A stretch of 64,000 nt of DNA from an uncultured Clostridia bacterium (GTDB lineage: Bacteria > Bacillota > Clostridia > Oscillospirales > Oscillospiraceae): the NCBI GenBank assembly GCA_946186375.1, contig CAMHMZ010000001.1:124001-188000 (forward strand), written 5' to 3'. The translations under genes were made by a program, and so were the position numbers. Below are positions 39,401 to 47,604 of this stretch, in pieces. Each line of letters begins with the position of its first letter. Position 1 is the first letter of the stretch. Below the pieces are notes generated by a model. That model worked only from the letters and a program-made list of their open reading frames with translations. It made no database searches and had not been told where the DNA came from.

Positions 39401-41880
39401 CGCCTGCGGGTTTTGAACTCAGCACGCAAAAGAAATATCAAGCATTCAACCACGTAGAGAAAGCGATTACGAGCGCAGACCTTGTGCAGGGTGGCATTTC
39501 AACGTCAACAGGTGGAAACGCGACGAGCGCAAATGCTATCCGAACGGATTACATCCCAGTTGAGGAAGGCACTTTCCGTTTGGTGACACACAACAGCGAT
39601 CTGGTGTATTGGCGCTTTGTTTATGACACAAACAAAACATTGGTCAGCAAGTCAAGTGGTTGGCTAACAGAAAGCACCGCTGGATATATTTATTTCAATG
39701 TGGACGAGCCGGGATACATTCGTTTCGCGTGGAAAAAGGCCGCCGGCGGAGCGTTAACTCCAGCTGAGTTTACTGAGACAGAAAATTTGACGTCGTTTGA
39801 AGAAACATTCAATATGACGGACGCACCTAAAACTGCGAAAATAAAGGTAAAGAAAACGTCCGCCAACACGAGTGTAACGACACCCGCCGCTGGAAACCCG
39901 AACCTGCTAACGAACTGGTCGTTCACGCCCGGTGTTATAAACTCGAATGGGCAGACGACATATACAGGCAACGCCACCGAATGCGTGGATGATTGGATCA
40001 TACGTGGTGATATGCCTGTTACGGTCACAAATAAGGGTCTCAAAATTGATGCATCAACAACCTTACGTGGTATATTCCAGGTTGTAGACGAAGATCTATC
40101 CAAGTGGGCCGGCAAGACGGTTGTTTTGTCAGCATTGATTTCGGAATTTTCCGGAACCGGTGCGGCAAGAATTGGTATTGCCAACGGCACAACAAATACA
40201 GCCATAGGGTCACTGTTGAGATATAAAAACTTCAGTGGCGCGGGGCTGGTCGCAACGGCCGCATACACGTTCCCTGCAGACATCACCGGCAATTATTTGA
40301 ACATTGCTATATATGTACCGGCAAGCGAGAGTAATAATTGCTCATTCACTGTCTCTGCCATCAAGTTTGAAGAAGCAAGCAGCCAGACTCTGGCAGTTCA
40401 GGAAGACGGTGTGTGGGTGATTCCATACGAGTACAACGCAAAGTACGGAATTTACACAGATGCCGCTTGTACGAACAGAGTGAAGACGGTAACGCTGACT
40501 GATATGCAAACATACGGCATTGGGGAAGTTGAGGGTTTGCCAATCGGCACCAAGTACTACATCAAAGAAATGACGGCGCCGCATGGTTTCGAACTCAACA
40601 ACACGGTTTACGGACCTTATACAACAAGCGCGACAAGCACGGTGACCGTGAATGCAAAAGATACTCCTGTCGGACAAACGGAGTTCCCGATTTCCATCAA
40701 AAAGGAAAGCGCCAACGAGGCTGCAACAGACGGCAATCCTCTGTATTCGCTGGCTGGAGCAGTTTACGGAATATACAGCAGCAGTTCCTGCACAAGCGCA
40801 TCTTTGCTTGAGCAGATAACAACGTCTGGTGATGGCGATGCTTCTTCTGAGAACAACTATGAGGCTGGCACATACTACATCAAGGAGATCACGCCGTCGG
40901 CAGGATATCTGCTGGATACAACGGTGCATACGATCACATTAGGCGACGACGGCGAGATAACAGGAAACACAACCTTCTTAGAGATTCCGACGAATGACCC
41001 GGATCGAATTGTGATACGAAAAGCCACAAATGCTGGCGTTAATCTAATCACGAGCTCTTCAGCTCGATTCAAGGTAGAGTATTTTGCGAACAACAACTGG
41101 AGCGGGACACCAGATGCGACATGGTATTATAAGACGATCAACGGCATCTGCCGCATTGGTGACGAGAATTATCTCGACACGTCAAAAACCAGCTCTGCGC
41201 GATTCCGTCAAGACGGCGAAGTTATCATCCCGCTCGGCACGTTAAGAATCACAGAGGACAAGGCGCCTACTGGGTACCAGGCGGCGGGCATTGTTATGGA
41301 AGCTCGGGTTTCGCAAGACAGCGTCGGTGCCCAGGGCACATGGCACTGGGTGACAACGTCTGGAAGTGTGTTCAGTTACACGGCAACAGAAGCTACGCTG
41401 GAAAACGAAAGCGTGAAAACAACGCTGACGATAAGCAAGACCGTGGCTGGAAACCTTGGCGATAAGTCGAAGGAGTTTACGTTCACTCTTCATCTGGAAG
41501 ATGAGTTTGGTAACCCAGTAACAGGCAATCTACCGTACACAGGAACAAAGAGTGGAACTCTTGAGATGAACACGTCCGGTAACGGAACCTTCACTCTGCA
41601 GCACGATGATGAGATCACGATCTCAAATGTGCCTGTTGGTGCGTCCTACACGTTCACTGAGAACAACTACGCAGCGGACGGCTACACGACGACGTCGACT
41701 AATGCAAGCGGCACCGCCACCGCGGCTGGAAAAACAACGCAATTTACAAACAGAAGTTCAACGACAGTACCTACAGGTATTGCGGTTGGACTTCGAGAGA
41801 ACATTCTCTTCGCTTCGGCGTTTGGAATCCTGCTGACTGTAGCGTTCCTGCTCACAAAGAAGAGAAGAAAACACGAATAA
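33475..41880 (+). CDS. giant wall-anchored mosaic adhesin (about 2800 aa): esterase-like domain, a dozen or so Cna-B/SpaA-type repeats, three inserted jelly-roll-like domains, FctA-like C-terminus
   Basis: signal MEKFKRIIATLLLCLSIFDMIPSAYA; repeated KTGSITITK(x)SS...LPLGTYYVKEI(T)AP.GF; C-terminus STTVPTGIAVG-TM-KKRRKHE. Confidence 0.93.
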   Translation: MEKFKRIIATLLLCLSIFDMIPSAYADKDGGPKSSGGDNTREAAQVLDSLLGVQSDDDVPVSSIIDASDVGDILFPEQGADVKQSDDKKKSPTDGAKEDAEEAESSAGDQAEVQGEQPKEPVVEETPTPEQPEVKYPKFAQTQTKDGVVISVTAAKGVFPEGSSLLVKSVSKKNAKKVEKAVQEERSDDVNVVSSYVFDISVLDKDGNEIQPKDGKLVNVSFTLEDVLNKNLDAQIYHVQESADGLSAEKLATKESEDTVSAKTDGFSFYQVEFTYGSKQYVLHGGASVPLKTILEEIGLSGDVETVTSSAPDLFSVEKRDGEWMVSANEAFSTTESLLVTIDGVEYSIVVTDAQDANGVDYVNHPPSYYKARAASWFRTEANFCAFMQDVAAWRDDSDTPSSAKGTTTTRSSPGSGYMVYLPPDYKSNDTTAPFAYELIVTVARLNDTAADTITRAIGTVDGVAYNVKFRDVYDYMITHELCRPFIVVSIPDMADGGKIRSNFDTVMDDVHTRYKTFQHYYEHISETNCACAAAYRLHQMIYAGSKSSIIMTDWGATPSSGSNDSQNYPVTGWKSSADYAYYLRYVATAPGATYATSDLWKRETKNGAPTKEWVWSKHGDNFLEMLQIITSGIIDVHKDVPECPCQGPLSLAKKSSSTSVTSGNSNYSLSGAKYAIYASKANANADTNRIETITTDANGNATTTKDYTYGKNYFIKEVTASKGYQLDDTVHTVSLDKNGNMTGDTSFKEVPITGKITITKVSDTPAISDDNTNYKYTATYGVYSDAACTTLVKSIKLTAGTNKGTGTVTGLPLGTYYIKEIYNPLGFKIDTSATSGISITATATSKSKTVEEVPVSIKIKITKKSSNETVTSGNDNYKYNAVYGVYSDAECTTLVKRITLNATTGEGTVANLPIADNYWVKEITAPEGFTLSTAIKKLSFAYVFDTVTASGLTVGALSTTTGGTVSSSTRLRTGYIYLDAGTYYLQRQNEDLEVRRFEYDSSKTFLQTEDDFVDDTARNYFTLANDGYVRFVFKKKDDSAITTSDFATTENIRSYQTAIEMTDAPKTGSITITKTSSDTSITNGNTAYKYNAVYGIYSKSTCTAASLVQQVTLTSGTNKGTATVSGLPLGTYYVKEIAAPDGFSISTDVSAGITLTATALTKSVGMTDTPKTGSITITKVSNSPAISDDNTNYKYTATYGVYSDADCTNLVKSIKLTAGTNQGTGTVTGLPLGTYYVKEIYNPTGFKINASATSGIAITAAATSKSVTVKEVPVTIRIKITKKSSNETVTLGNSNYKYNAVYGVYADADCTTLVKQITLNSSGVGTVTDLPLLSKYYVKEITAPAGFTLSTAVKTLTFAYTFDTVTASDLAVGAISTTGLNLSSTKRLRTGYIYLDAGTYYLQRQNTDLEVRRYEYDSNKAFIQSEDEFYDNTARNYFTLANDGYVRFVFKKKDDSDMTAADFATNEAIRSYQDAIEMTDAPKTGSITITKTSSDTSVTDGNTAYKYNAVYGIYSNQACTNEVERITLTSGTNKGTGTVSGLPLGTYYVKEITAPAGFNISTAVSAGISITNANAGTTQTVGMTDSPKTGSITITKVSSDPSVSDGNSAYQYTAKYGVYSDSACTQLVKDITLTNGTNKGTGTVTGLPLGKTYYVKEITAPTGFSISTEVSAGLALSVSAPTKSVTMTDTPKTGKITITKTSSDPSVTDGNSNYMYNAKYGVYSSSSCTAASLVKEITLTNNASANKGTGTVSGLPLGTYYIKEITAPAGFNISTTVSAGIEITSTTAKTYATTDVPKTGSITITKKSAQPSISDGDTYYNYTATYGVYSDSACTQLVDQITLTNDKPNNRGTGTVTGLPLGTYYVKEIKAPGGFFISTTTSAGISVTSSSLTKSVTMTDEPILITIRIKKTSTNHGISDGNTAYKYNAVYGIYNDADCTDLVRSVTLDSETNMGYAIVRDLPLWNRYYVKEITAPAGFELSTQKKYQAFNHVEKAITSADLVQGGISTSTGGNATSANAIRTDYIPVEEGTFRLVTHNSDLVYWRFVYDTNKTLVSKSSGWLTESTAGYIYFNVDEPGYIRFAWKKAAGGALTPAEFTETENLTSFEETFNMTDAPKTAKIKVKKTSANTSVTTPAAGNPNLLTNWSFTPGVINSNGQTTYTGNATECVDDWIIRGDMPVTVTNKGLKIDASTTLRGIFQVVDEDLSKWAGKTVVLSALISEFSGTGAARIGIANGTTNTAIGSLLRYKNFSGAGLVATAAYTFPADITGNYLNIAIYVPASESNNCSFTVSAIKFEEASSQTLAVQEDGVWVIPYEYNAKYGIYTDAACTNRVKTVTLTDMQTYGIGEVEGLPIGTKYYIKEMTAPHGFELNNTVYGPYTTSATSTVTVNAKDTPVGQTEFPISIKKESANEAATDGNPLYSLAGAVYGIYSSSSCTSASLLEQITTSGDGDASSENNYEAGTYYIKEITPSAGYLLDTTVHTITLGDDGEITGNTTFLEIPTNDPDRIVIRKATNAGVNLITSSSARFKVEYFANNNWSGTPDATWYYKTINGICRIGDENYLDTSKTSSARFRQDGEVIIPLGTLRITEDKAPTGYQAAGIVMEARVSQDSVGAQGTWHWVTTSGSVFSYTATEATLENESVKTTLTISKTVAGNLGDKSKEFTFTLHLEDEFGNPVTGNLPYTGTKSGTLEMNTSGNGTFTLQHDDEITISNVPVGASYTFTENNYAADGYTTTSTNASGTATAAGKTTQFTNRSSTTVPTGIAVGLRENILFASAFGILLTVAFLLTKKRRKHE
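35740..39200 (+). repeat. tandem array of Cna-B/SpaA-like domain repeats (period about 85-95 codons where not interrupted)
   Basis: recurrent TTGCCGCTTGGGACGTATTAYRTSAARGARATC-type cores and matching protein repeats. Confidence 0.9.
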
Positions 41881-41881
41881 C

Positions 41882-41918
41882 AAAAAAAGCACAGCGCAAT
41901 CAAGCGCTGTGCTTTTTT
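41882..41918 (+). terminator. terminator after giant adhesin
   Basis: AAAAAAAGCACAGCGC-aatcaa-GCGCTGTGCTTTTTT. Confidence 0.92.
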
Positions 41919-41930
41919 GCTGTTTTTGCG

Positions 41931-44126
41931 TTAGGGATCTGTTCCATGCTCAGCGGTGGTTTGCTTTTCTCCGCATTCGCACTCGTAATACTCAAGAACT
42001 TCTTCGTCGAACGCTTCAGCCACAACGACTGTTTCATAATGCCCAACTTCAGGGATTTCCGCATGCGTTACAAGCTCATATTCGGGAGTATAACTATAAC
42101 TGCTGTGGTCTTCGCTCTCCTCTGTAAAGAGGTATGAATCACTGTGGTCAATATAGTCTTGATATGTGGGAAAATCCTTTCCGCACTCGCATGTAAAATG
42201 TTTGGCAATAACGACATACTCGTCCCAGGCCGGAACACCCTCTTGATCGACGATCCACTGCTCCTCCGTCTGCTCTTCATAGTGCATGATTGAATAAACG
42301 GGAACCCAGACATGTACGTGTTCTGCCTCAGTTTCAACAGAGATGGTTTTGCTGAATACGCCAATAACGCCGTCAGAAGTAATGCCTCTGACTTTGTAGT
42401 AGTAGGTCGTGCCGGCATCCGTATCGGAATCCACATAAACGATAACGTCTTTAAGCGTAGCGATGAGGGAGAACGAGTCGTCCTTGCCGGTTGTGGAGCG
42501 ATAGATTTCGTATTTAACAGAGCCGGAGACCGCCTTCCAACTGAGTTTCGGGTGGTTATCGTCCGTCAAAGAAATTGTGAGAGATGGTGCGGCGGGAGCG
42601 GGGGTGGTCGCCTTGGAAGAAACGACGTTACTGAAAGAACTCTTAGTATCAAAGGCGGAGACAGATCTCACCTTGTAGTAATAGGTTTTCCCGTATGCCG
42701 CGCCATCATCGGATAATGTGCAAGCGGTGACCGTGGAAAGGAGAGAGAAAGAACTATCTTTGCCTGTAGTAGAGCGATAGACTTCGTACTTAGACGCTCC
42801 AGTAACCTTACCCCACGAAACGACGGGTTTACCGTTAGCGCTCAGCTTAACAGAAATAGTCGGAGCAAGAATTCCGGCAACGGCTTTTTTGACCGCGCTG
42901 AAGGTGCCTTTTGTATCATCCGCGGCGACAGCGCGCACTTTGTAGTAGTGGGTAGACCCGGCAGCAACAGAAGCGTCTGTGTAACTTGCGGTGGTACAAG
43001 TGGCGATGACGGAAAAGCTGCCATCGGCTCCAGTTTTAGAACGAAGAACTTGGAATTTAGCAGACCCGTTGACGCTTGACCAGCTCAGCGTCGGCTTGCC
43101 TGCATCAGTGTAAGAAACAGTGACTTTAGGTGCTGCTGGCCGACTTGTTTTAGATACAACCAGACTATAGGCGCTTTTCACGCCATTTGCGGATACGGCG
43201 CGGACTTTGTAATAGAGGAGTTTACCGTTGGCGGCTTTTGCGTCAGTGAAGCTTTTGTTCGTGATGGTCGTCTGGAGTTTAAAAGTGCCTGCCTCGCCGC
43301 TGTTGCTGCGCCAGATCTGATATTTTTCTGCGCCCTTCACGGTTTTCCAGGAGAGGGTGGGCTTTCCTTCAGAAGATAGTTTGATGCTGACATTTGGCGC
43401 CTTCGGTGCCCATACAGCATAGAGAGTCGTAGATTTATCAAGTTTGTATTTGGCGCCGACTTTGTATTTGGCTGAAGACGCAGTTTTGGTAGCTGCCCAT
43501 CCGAGAAACTCGTATCCGCTGCGAGTCGGCACATCCGTGCTGAGTCTAACAGTTTCGCCGTCAGCTTTGACGAAAGAACTGGGAGCGTTCTTTCCGCCGT
43601 TGGCGTTGTACTTGACTGTATAGAGCGTATGGAAGGGGACCCATTTCAGTTTGCCGCCATAGTTGGATCGTGCAGCTTTCTGCCAACCAGCGTCGGCGGC
43701 GTAGTAGATCTTGGCCGTCACGTTTTTAAAGCTCTTACTACCAATAGTGGCCGGTCTGCCGCGGAACTTCACGAGCTCGAGGCCTGTGCACCCGGAAAAG
43801 GCGGAAGCGCCGATCTTGGTGATGTTCTTGGGGATGTTGACGTTTGTGAGAGCTGTGCATTTCAGAAAGGCGTTTTTACCGATGCTTGTGACGCCGCTCT
43901 TGAATGTGATGGAGGTGATCGATGTGCCCCACGGCGCCGGCTTACTGCTGCTGTAGTTATACATATCCCCCTTGCCGCTGATCGTCAGAGTAGTACCATT
44001 CAGTGTCCAGGTGAGTTTATCACCGCACTTGCCGGAATCGGATGCGGCGAAAGCAGCCGGCAGAACGCTGAGCACGAGAAGAAGAGCAAGCGCAAAGCAG
44101 AGGATGCGTTTGAAGTTTTTGTTCAT
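41931..44126 (-). CDS. secreted BspA-type LRR + InlB-like repeat + multiple FN3 surface protein
   Basis: signal MNKNFKRILCFALALLLVLSVLPAAFA; ITFKSGVTSIGKNAFLKCTALTNVNIP; repeated PTLSWKTVKGAEKYQIWRS. Confidence 0.88.
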   Translation of the reverse strand: MNKNFKRILCFALALLLVLSVLPAAFAASDSGKCGDKLTWTLNGTTLTISGKGDMYNYSSSKPAPWGTSITSITFKSGVTSIGKNAFLKCTALTNVNIPKNITKIGASAFSGCTGLELVKFRGRPATIGSKSFKNVTAKIYYAADAGWQKAARSNYGGKLKWVPFHTLYTVKYNANGGKNAPSSFVKADGETVRLSTDVPTRSGYEFLGWAATKTASSAKYKVGAKYKLDKSTTLYAVWAPKAPNVSIKLSSEGKPTLSWKTVKGAEKYQIWRSNSGEAGTFKLQTTITNKSFTDAKAANGKLLYYKVRAVSANGVKSAYSLVVSKTSRPAAPKVTVSYTDAGKPTLSWSSVNGSAKFQVLRSKTGADGSFSVIATCTTASYTDASVAAGSTHYYKVRAVAADDTKGTFSAVKKAVAGILAPTISVKLSANGKPVVSWGKVTGASKYEVYRSTTGKDSSFSLLSTVTACTLSDDGAAYGKTYYYKVRSVSAFDTKSSFSNVVSSKATTPAPAAPSLTISLTDDNHPKLSWKAVSGSVKYEIYRSTTGKDDSFSLIATLKDVIVYVDSDTDAGTTYYYKVRGITSDGVIGVFSKTISVETEAEHVHVWVPVYSIMHYEEQTEEQWIVDQEGVPAWDEYVVIAKHFTCECGKDFPTYQDYIDHSDSYLFTEESEDHSSYSYTPEYELVTHAEIPEVGHYETVVVAEAFDEEVLEYYECECGEKQTTAEHGTDP

Positions 44127-44205
44127 AAGAGCCTCCAAAATATTACTTTTCATAGTTTGATTATAAGCTATTGGCACCAAACTGTCAAACAGATTTACGG
44201 CTCAA

Positions 44206-44234
44206 TTGACAACGCGAGAAAGTGAAAGTAATAA
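44206..44234 (+). promoter_or_regulatory. sigmaA-like promoter
   Basis: TTGACA - 17 nt - TAATAA. Confidence 0.65.
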
Positions 44235-44285
44235 AAAACAGCACGATATGGGCATCAAGCGATAAGAAAAAAAGGAGGGAGAAAG

Positions 44286-45983
44286 ATGAAAAAGACGTTA
44301 TGTTTTCTTATGAGTTTGGTGATGACGTTTTCCTTGTTCATTGTTCCTTTTTCTGGAGCAGCCTCGGCGAATGAAATGGATGGGGAAGAGAACGGCATTC
44401 AAATGGTCGACAATGCGTCGGCACTCAATGCGCCGGTAATGAAATCTTTATCTGTTGATAAAGATTCCGGAGACATGATCGTATCTTGGAAGGCAGTAAC
44501 TGGTCTCAAGAGCGGCGACGTATATCGCGTGTATAAGCGAGTGGGCAGCAACTCATTCAAAAAGCTTGCGGACACGAAGGACACAAGCATAACGGATGAC
44601 GTGTTAAGCAACGGGAAAGAATACGCCTACAAGGTGAGAGTGGTCGCAAAAGATGGCCGTTTTAAGAGCCCGTTTTCGGAAATCAAGACACTGAAATATG
44701 CTCCCGCACCATATATGAGCCAGTTGATTATGATTCAGGGCGATGGCGGCCGCAAAATAGCGTCTGGGGTAAAAAAGACGGATGACGGTTATATTGCGAA
44801 CAGGAAAGCTGCTGCAGAAACAGCAACGGTGAAAGTTCAGTGGTACCCTGTTGACGGTGTAAGTTATTATTCTGTGTATCGCCGTGAAGGTACGAAAGCG
44901 TGGCAAAGGATCGTTGAAAAGACGAAGAAGCTGTCTGTGACAGATAAACCGGATGGATATCCTGACACCAAAAAGTATGATTACGCTGTTCGCTGCCTGG
45001 ATGAAGACGGGACGCCGATCAGTAAGCTGAGTGTAAGTGCAAATAAGACGAGGATCTTTACCTGCATCGCTGTAAAATCTTCAAAGTGCTATGAATCCGC
45101 AAAAACAAGCAGTGCAAAACTCTGCGACTTTGCCGGAGGCGACAAGGTGACGGTGATTGGCAAAACGGGTGATTTTTACAAGGTTATGACGCCGTCGGGG
45201 AAAGCTGGCTACATGCTCAAGTCAGCGCTTAGTGAAACCGGTAAGGTTGTTGGCGGTCAAAACCAACGTGGAGATGACGAGAAGTTTGTGGCATACGATC
45301 TTAGAGCGTATCTGCCAGATGCCGAATTCAGCATTACGTTCGCAAACGCCTCAGCTGAACACAATCCGACAGGAAAAGCATTGTACAAAGCCGTGCCGAT
45401 TCTCGAGGAGGGGACTGCCAAAAAGCTTAAAAAGGCCTGCGAGCAGTTCGAAAAAGACGGATACAGAGTAAAGATCTATGAAGCGTATCGTCCGTCTGGC
45501 GCACAAGAAGCGCTTTACAGTGCAGTAAAAGACCCGTCATTAGTTGCACCGCCTGTTTCGTATGGTGGGTCAGGATCTTACCACCAGCTTGGAATTGCTA
45601 TCGACATGTCTATCATTGATAAGAGCACAGGCGAAGAAATACGTATGCCTTCCGCGATGCACGAATTCGACAAGAACCAAAAGGGCATCATTGGCTACGG
45701 ACACGTGTCTTCAGCACAGCCAAAGTCTTGGTTTTACACAAGATACCACCTGTGCGCGTTAAACAGTGCGTGGGATAGTCAACTAAAAGCTAATGTGAAC
45801 TACATGGCTTCGGTTATGGCTGACAATGGTTTTGAGTTACTGCAAACCGAATGGTGGCATTTCCAAAACACAGTGAACAACCAATACAGCGGTAGCGTGT
45901 CAACAAACAAGCTTCAGAATCCAGTGAGTTCCGTGTATGATATCATGCTGAACAAACTGGAATACGCGCCAAACGCATATTAA
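44286..45983 (+). CDS. secreted D-Ala-D-Ala dipeptidase (VanX/M15D) with FN3 and SH3-like domains
   Basis: signal peptide; DAEFSITFANASAEHNP; SYHQLGIAIDMSI; EWWHFQN. Confidence 0.88.
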   Translation: MKKTLCFLMSLVMTFSLFIVPFSGAASANEMDGEENGIQMVDNASALNAPVMKSLSVDKDSGDMIVSWKAVTGLKSGDVYRVYKRVGSNSFKKLADTKDTSITDDVLSNGKEYAYKVRVVAKDGRFKSPFSEIKTLKYAPAPYMSQLIMIQGDGGRKIASGVKKTDDGYIANRKAAAETATVKVQWYPVDGVSYYSVYRREGTKAWQRIVEKTKKLSVTDKPDGYPDTKKYDYAVRCLDEDGTPISKLSVSANKTRIFTCIAVKSSKCYESAKTSSAKLCDFAGGDKVTVIGKTGDFYKVMTPSGKAGYMLKSALSETGKVVGGQNQRGDDEKFVAYDLRAYLPDAEFSITFANASAEHNPTGKALYKAVPILEEGTAKKLKKACEQFEKDGYRVKIYEAYRPSGAQEALYSAVKDPSLVAPPVSYGGSGSYHQLGIAIDMSIIDKSTGEEIRMPSAMHEFDKNQKGIIGYGHVSSAQPKSWFYTRYHLCALNSAWDSQLKANVNYMASVMADNGFELLQTEWWHFQNTVNNQYSGSVSTNKLQNPVSSVYDIMLNKLEYAPNAY

Positions 45984-46000
45984 CATCAATTATTGTTGGA

Positions 46001-46039
46001 AAGGAAACACAGCACGCAATAGCGCACTGTGTTTCCTTT
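46001..46039 (+). terminator. terminator
   Basis: AAGGAAACACAG...CTGTGTTTCCTT. Confidence 0.8.
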
Positions 46040-46113
46040 CTGTTCAGTTCAGACGTAGTTTAATATGGCAGATTGCGATGCGCTTGATTGGCGCCCTAAT
46101 AGATTTTGGCAAA

Positions 46114-46142
46114 TTGACAATGACTGATAGTGAAAGTAATAA
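46114..46142 (+). promoter_or_regulatory. sigmaA-like promoter
   Basis: TTGACA - 17 nt - TAATAA. Confidence 0.65.
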
Positions 46143-46194
46143 AAAATAGCAACAAATGAAATGTTGTAAATTTATACAAGGAGATGAATCAAAA

Positions 46195-47136
46195 ATGAAA
46201 AGAATCATCAGCATGCTTTTGTGCATGATCCTTCTGGTTTCCATGGCCGTTCCGGCAATGGCCGCGGTTTCGAAGAAGCCTGCAATCGTTGAACAGCCTC
46301 AGAATATGTCCGTGGTTGCCGGGAAAGAATTCAAGGTTGCTGTCAAAGCTTCCGGAAACGATCTCACTTATCAATGGCAGGTCATGAAAGACGGAACGTC
46401 AAAGTGGGTGAATCTCGCTGGAAAGGCAGCTAAGACAGCGACATACGCAGGCGCTTTTGGAAGTGCCTATGATGGCGCGAAGATGCGCTGCGTGATCAAA
46501 AACAGCGCCGGGAAATGCACTTCCAACGCCATTCAGATCAGAGTATATGCGCTCGAGGCGCCAAAGGTACAGTCGCTGTCCAGAAACGCCAGCAACGTGA
46601 CGATCAAGTGGACGGGCGTACAGCTTATCAACAACACAACCGGTGAAAAGTCAATGTTTGCTGTATACCGCAAAGTCAGCGGTGGAAAATGGGCAAAAAT
46701 CGGTGAGACTGATTCTTTGTCTTTTGTAGACAAGAAGGCGGCATCTGGGACGAAGTACTTCTATGCTGTGAAGGCTATTTCTAAAGATGAAAAAGCGCTT
46801 AGCGTTATGAGCGCGAGCAAGAGTATCATGTTTATTGCTGCTCCTCAGATCAAGAAAATCGAGCTCTCTCCGCTAAAGAACGCGCCAAAGGCTCTGGAAA
46901 TCACCTGGAGTGCTGTAGAAGGAGCAGAAAAGTATGAGGTTCAGAAGAAGAACGATGCGGGAAAATGGGTCAGCATTGGAAAAACGACCAAAACAAGTTT
47001 CCATGACACAAGCAAAGATGTCGTCATTGGCGAGTCCTACTCATACCGTGTTCGTTGCGTGTCAGCGGACGGGAAAACTGTGATGAGTGCGAACAGCGCT
47101 GTCAGGGCGATGCAGTGGTTTCTGGTGAAGAACTAA
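46195..47136 (+). CDS. secreted Ig-like/FN3 surface protein
   Basis: signal peptide; PQNMSVVAGKEFKVAVKASGNDLTYQWQV; FN3 ALEITWSAVEGAEKYEVQKK. Confidence 0.8.
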   Translation: MKRIISMLLCMILLVSMAVPAMAAVSKKPAIVEQPQNMSVVAGKEFKVAVKASGNDLTYQWQVMKDGTSKWVNLAGKAAKTATYAGAFGSAYDGAKMRCVIKNSAGKCTSNAIQIRVYALEAPKVQSLSRNASNVTIKWTGVQLINNTTGEKSMFAVYRKVSGGKWAKIGETDSLSFVDKKAASGTKYFYAVKAISKDEKALSVMSASKSIMFIAAPQIKKIELSPLKNAPKALEITWSAVEGAEKYEVQKKNDAGKWVSIGKTTKTSFHDTSKDVVIGESYSYRVRCVSADGKTVMSANSAVRAMQWFLVKN

Positions 47137-47153
47137 ACTGGAGGCGTTGAATC

Positions 47154-47582
47154 ATGGCAAAACGGATAATTAGTTTGCTGCTGTGCCTGGTAATGGCTGT
47201 ATCGGTATTTGCGCCGGCATACGCCATTGATGATGCAGCAGAAACGCATCTATCCAAAGATCCGTTTGACGGATACAACGTGCTCGGATCCGTTCCCGCT
47301 AAAAAGCAAGGAACAATTAAGACATATACTTTCAAAGCCGCGAATGGTTCGGCTGCGCAGGCAGGCTTATATCTGCCATACAACTATGACGCGAATGATA
47401 AAAACACGGTATACGATGTGCTGATTTATTTACAAGGGAAAGAACCGAACAATCAGATCACACCACTTAATCTATTTCAAAGAAGCAAAGGCAAGCATGT
47501 GCTTGACTATGCCATTTACAAAGGCGTAATCAAGCCGCTTATCGTTTTCAGCGTGCCGGAGCATATAGTTGCTGGAAAATAA
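47154..47582 (+). pseudogene. truncated secreted esterase (N-terminal part only)
   Basis: aligns by eye with the start of the esterase-like domains (YLPYNYDANDKNTVYDVLIYLQG...VIKPLIVFSVP) then stops before the nucleophile. Confidence 0.6.
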
Positions 47583-47604
47583 TGCATACGAAGAGGAAAG
47601 AAAA

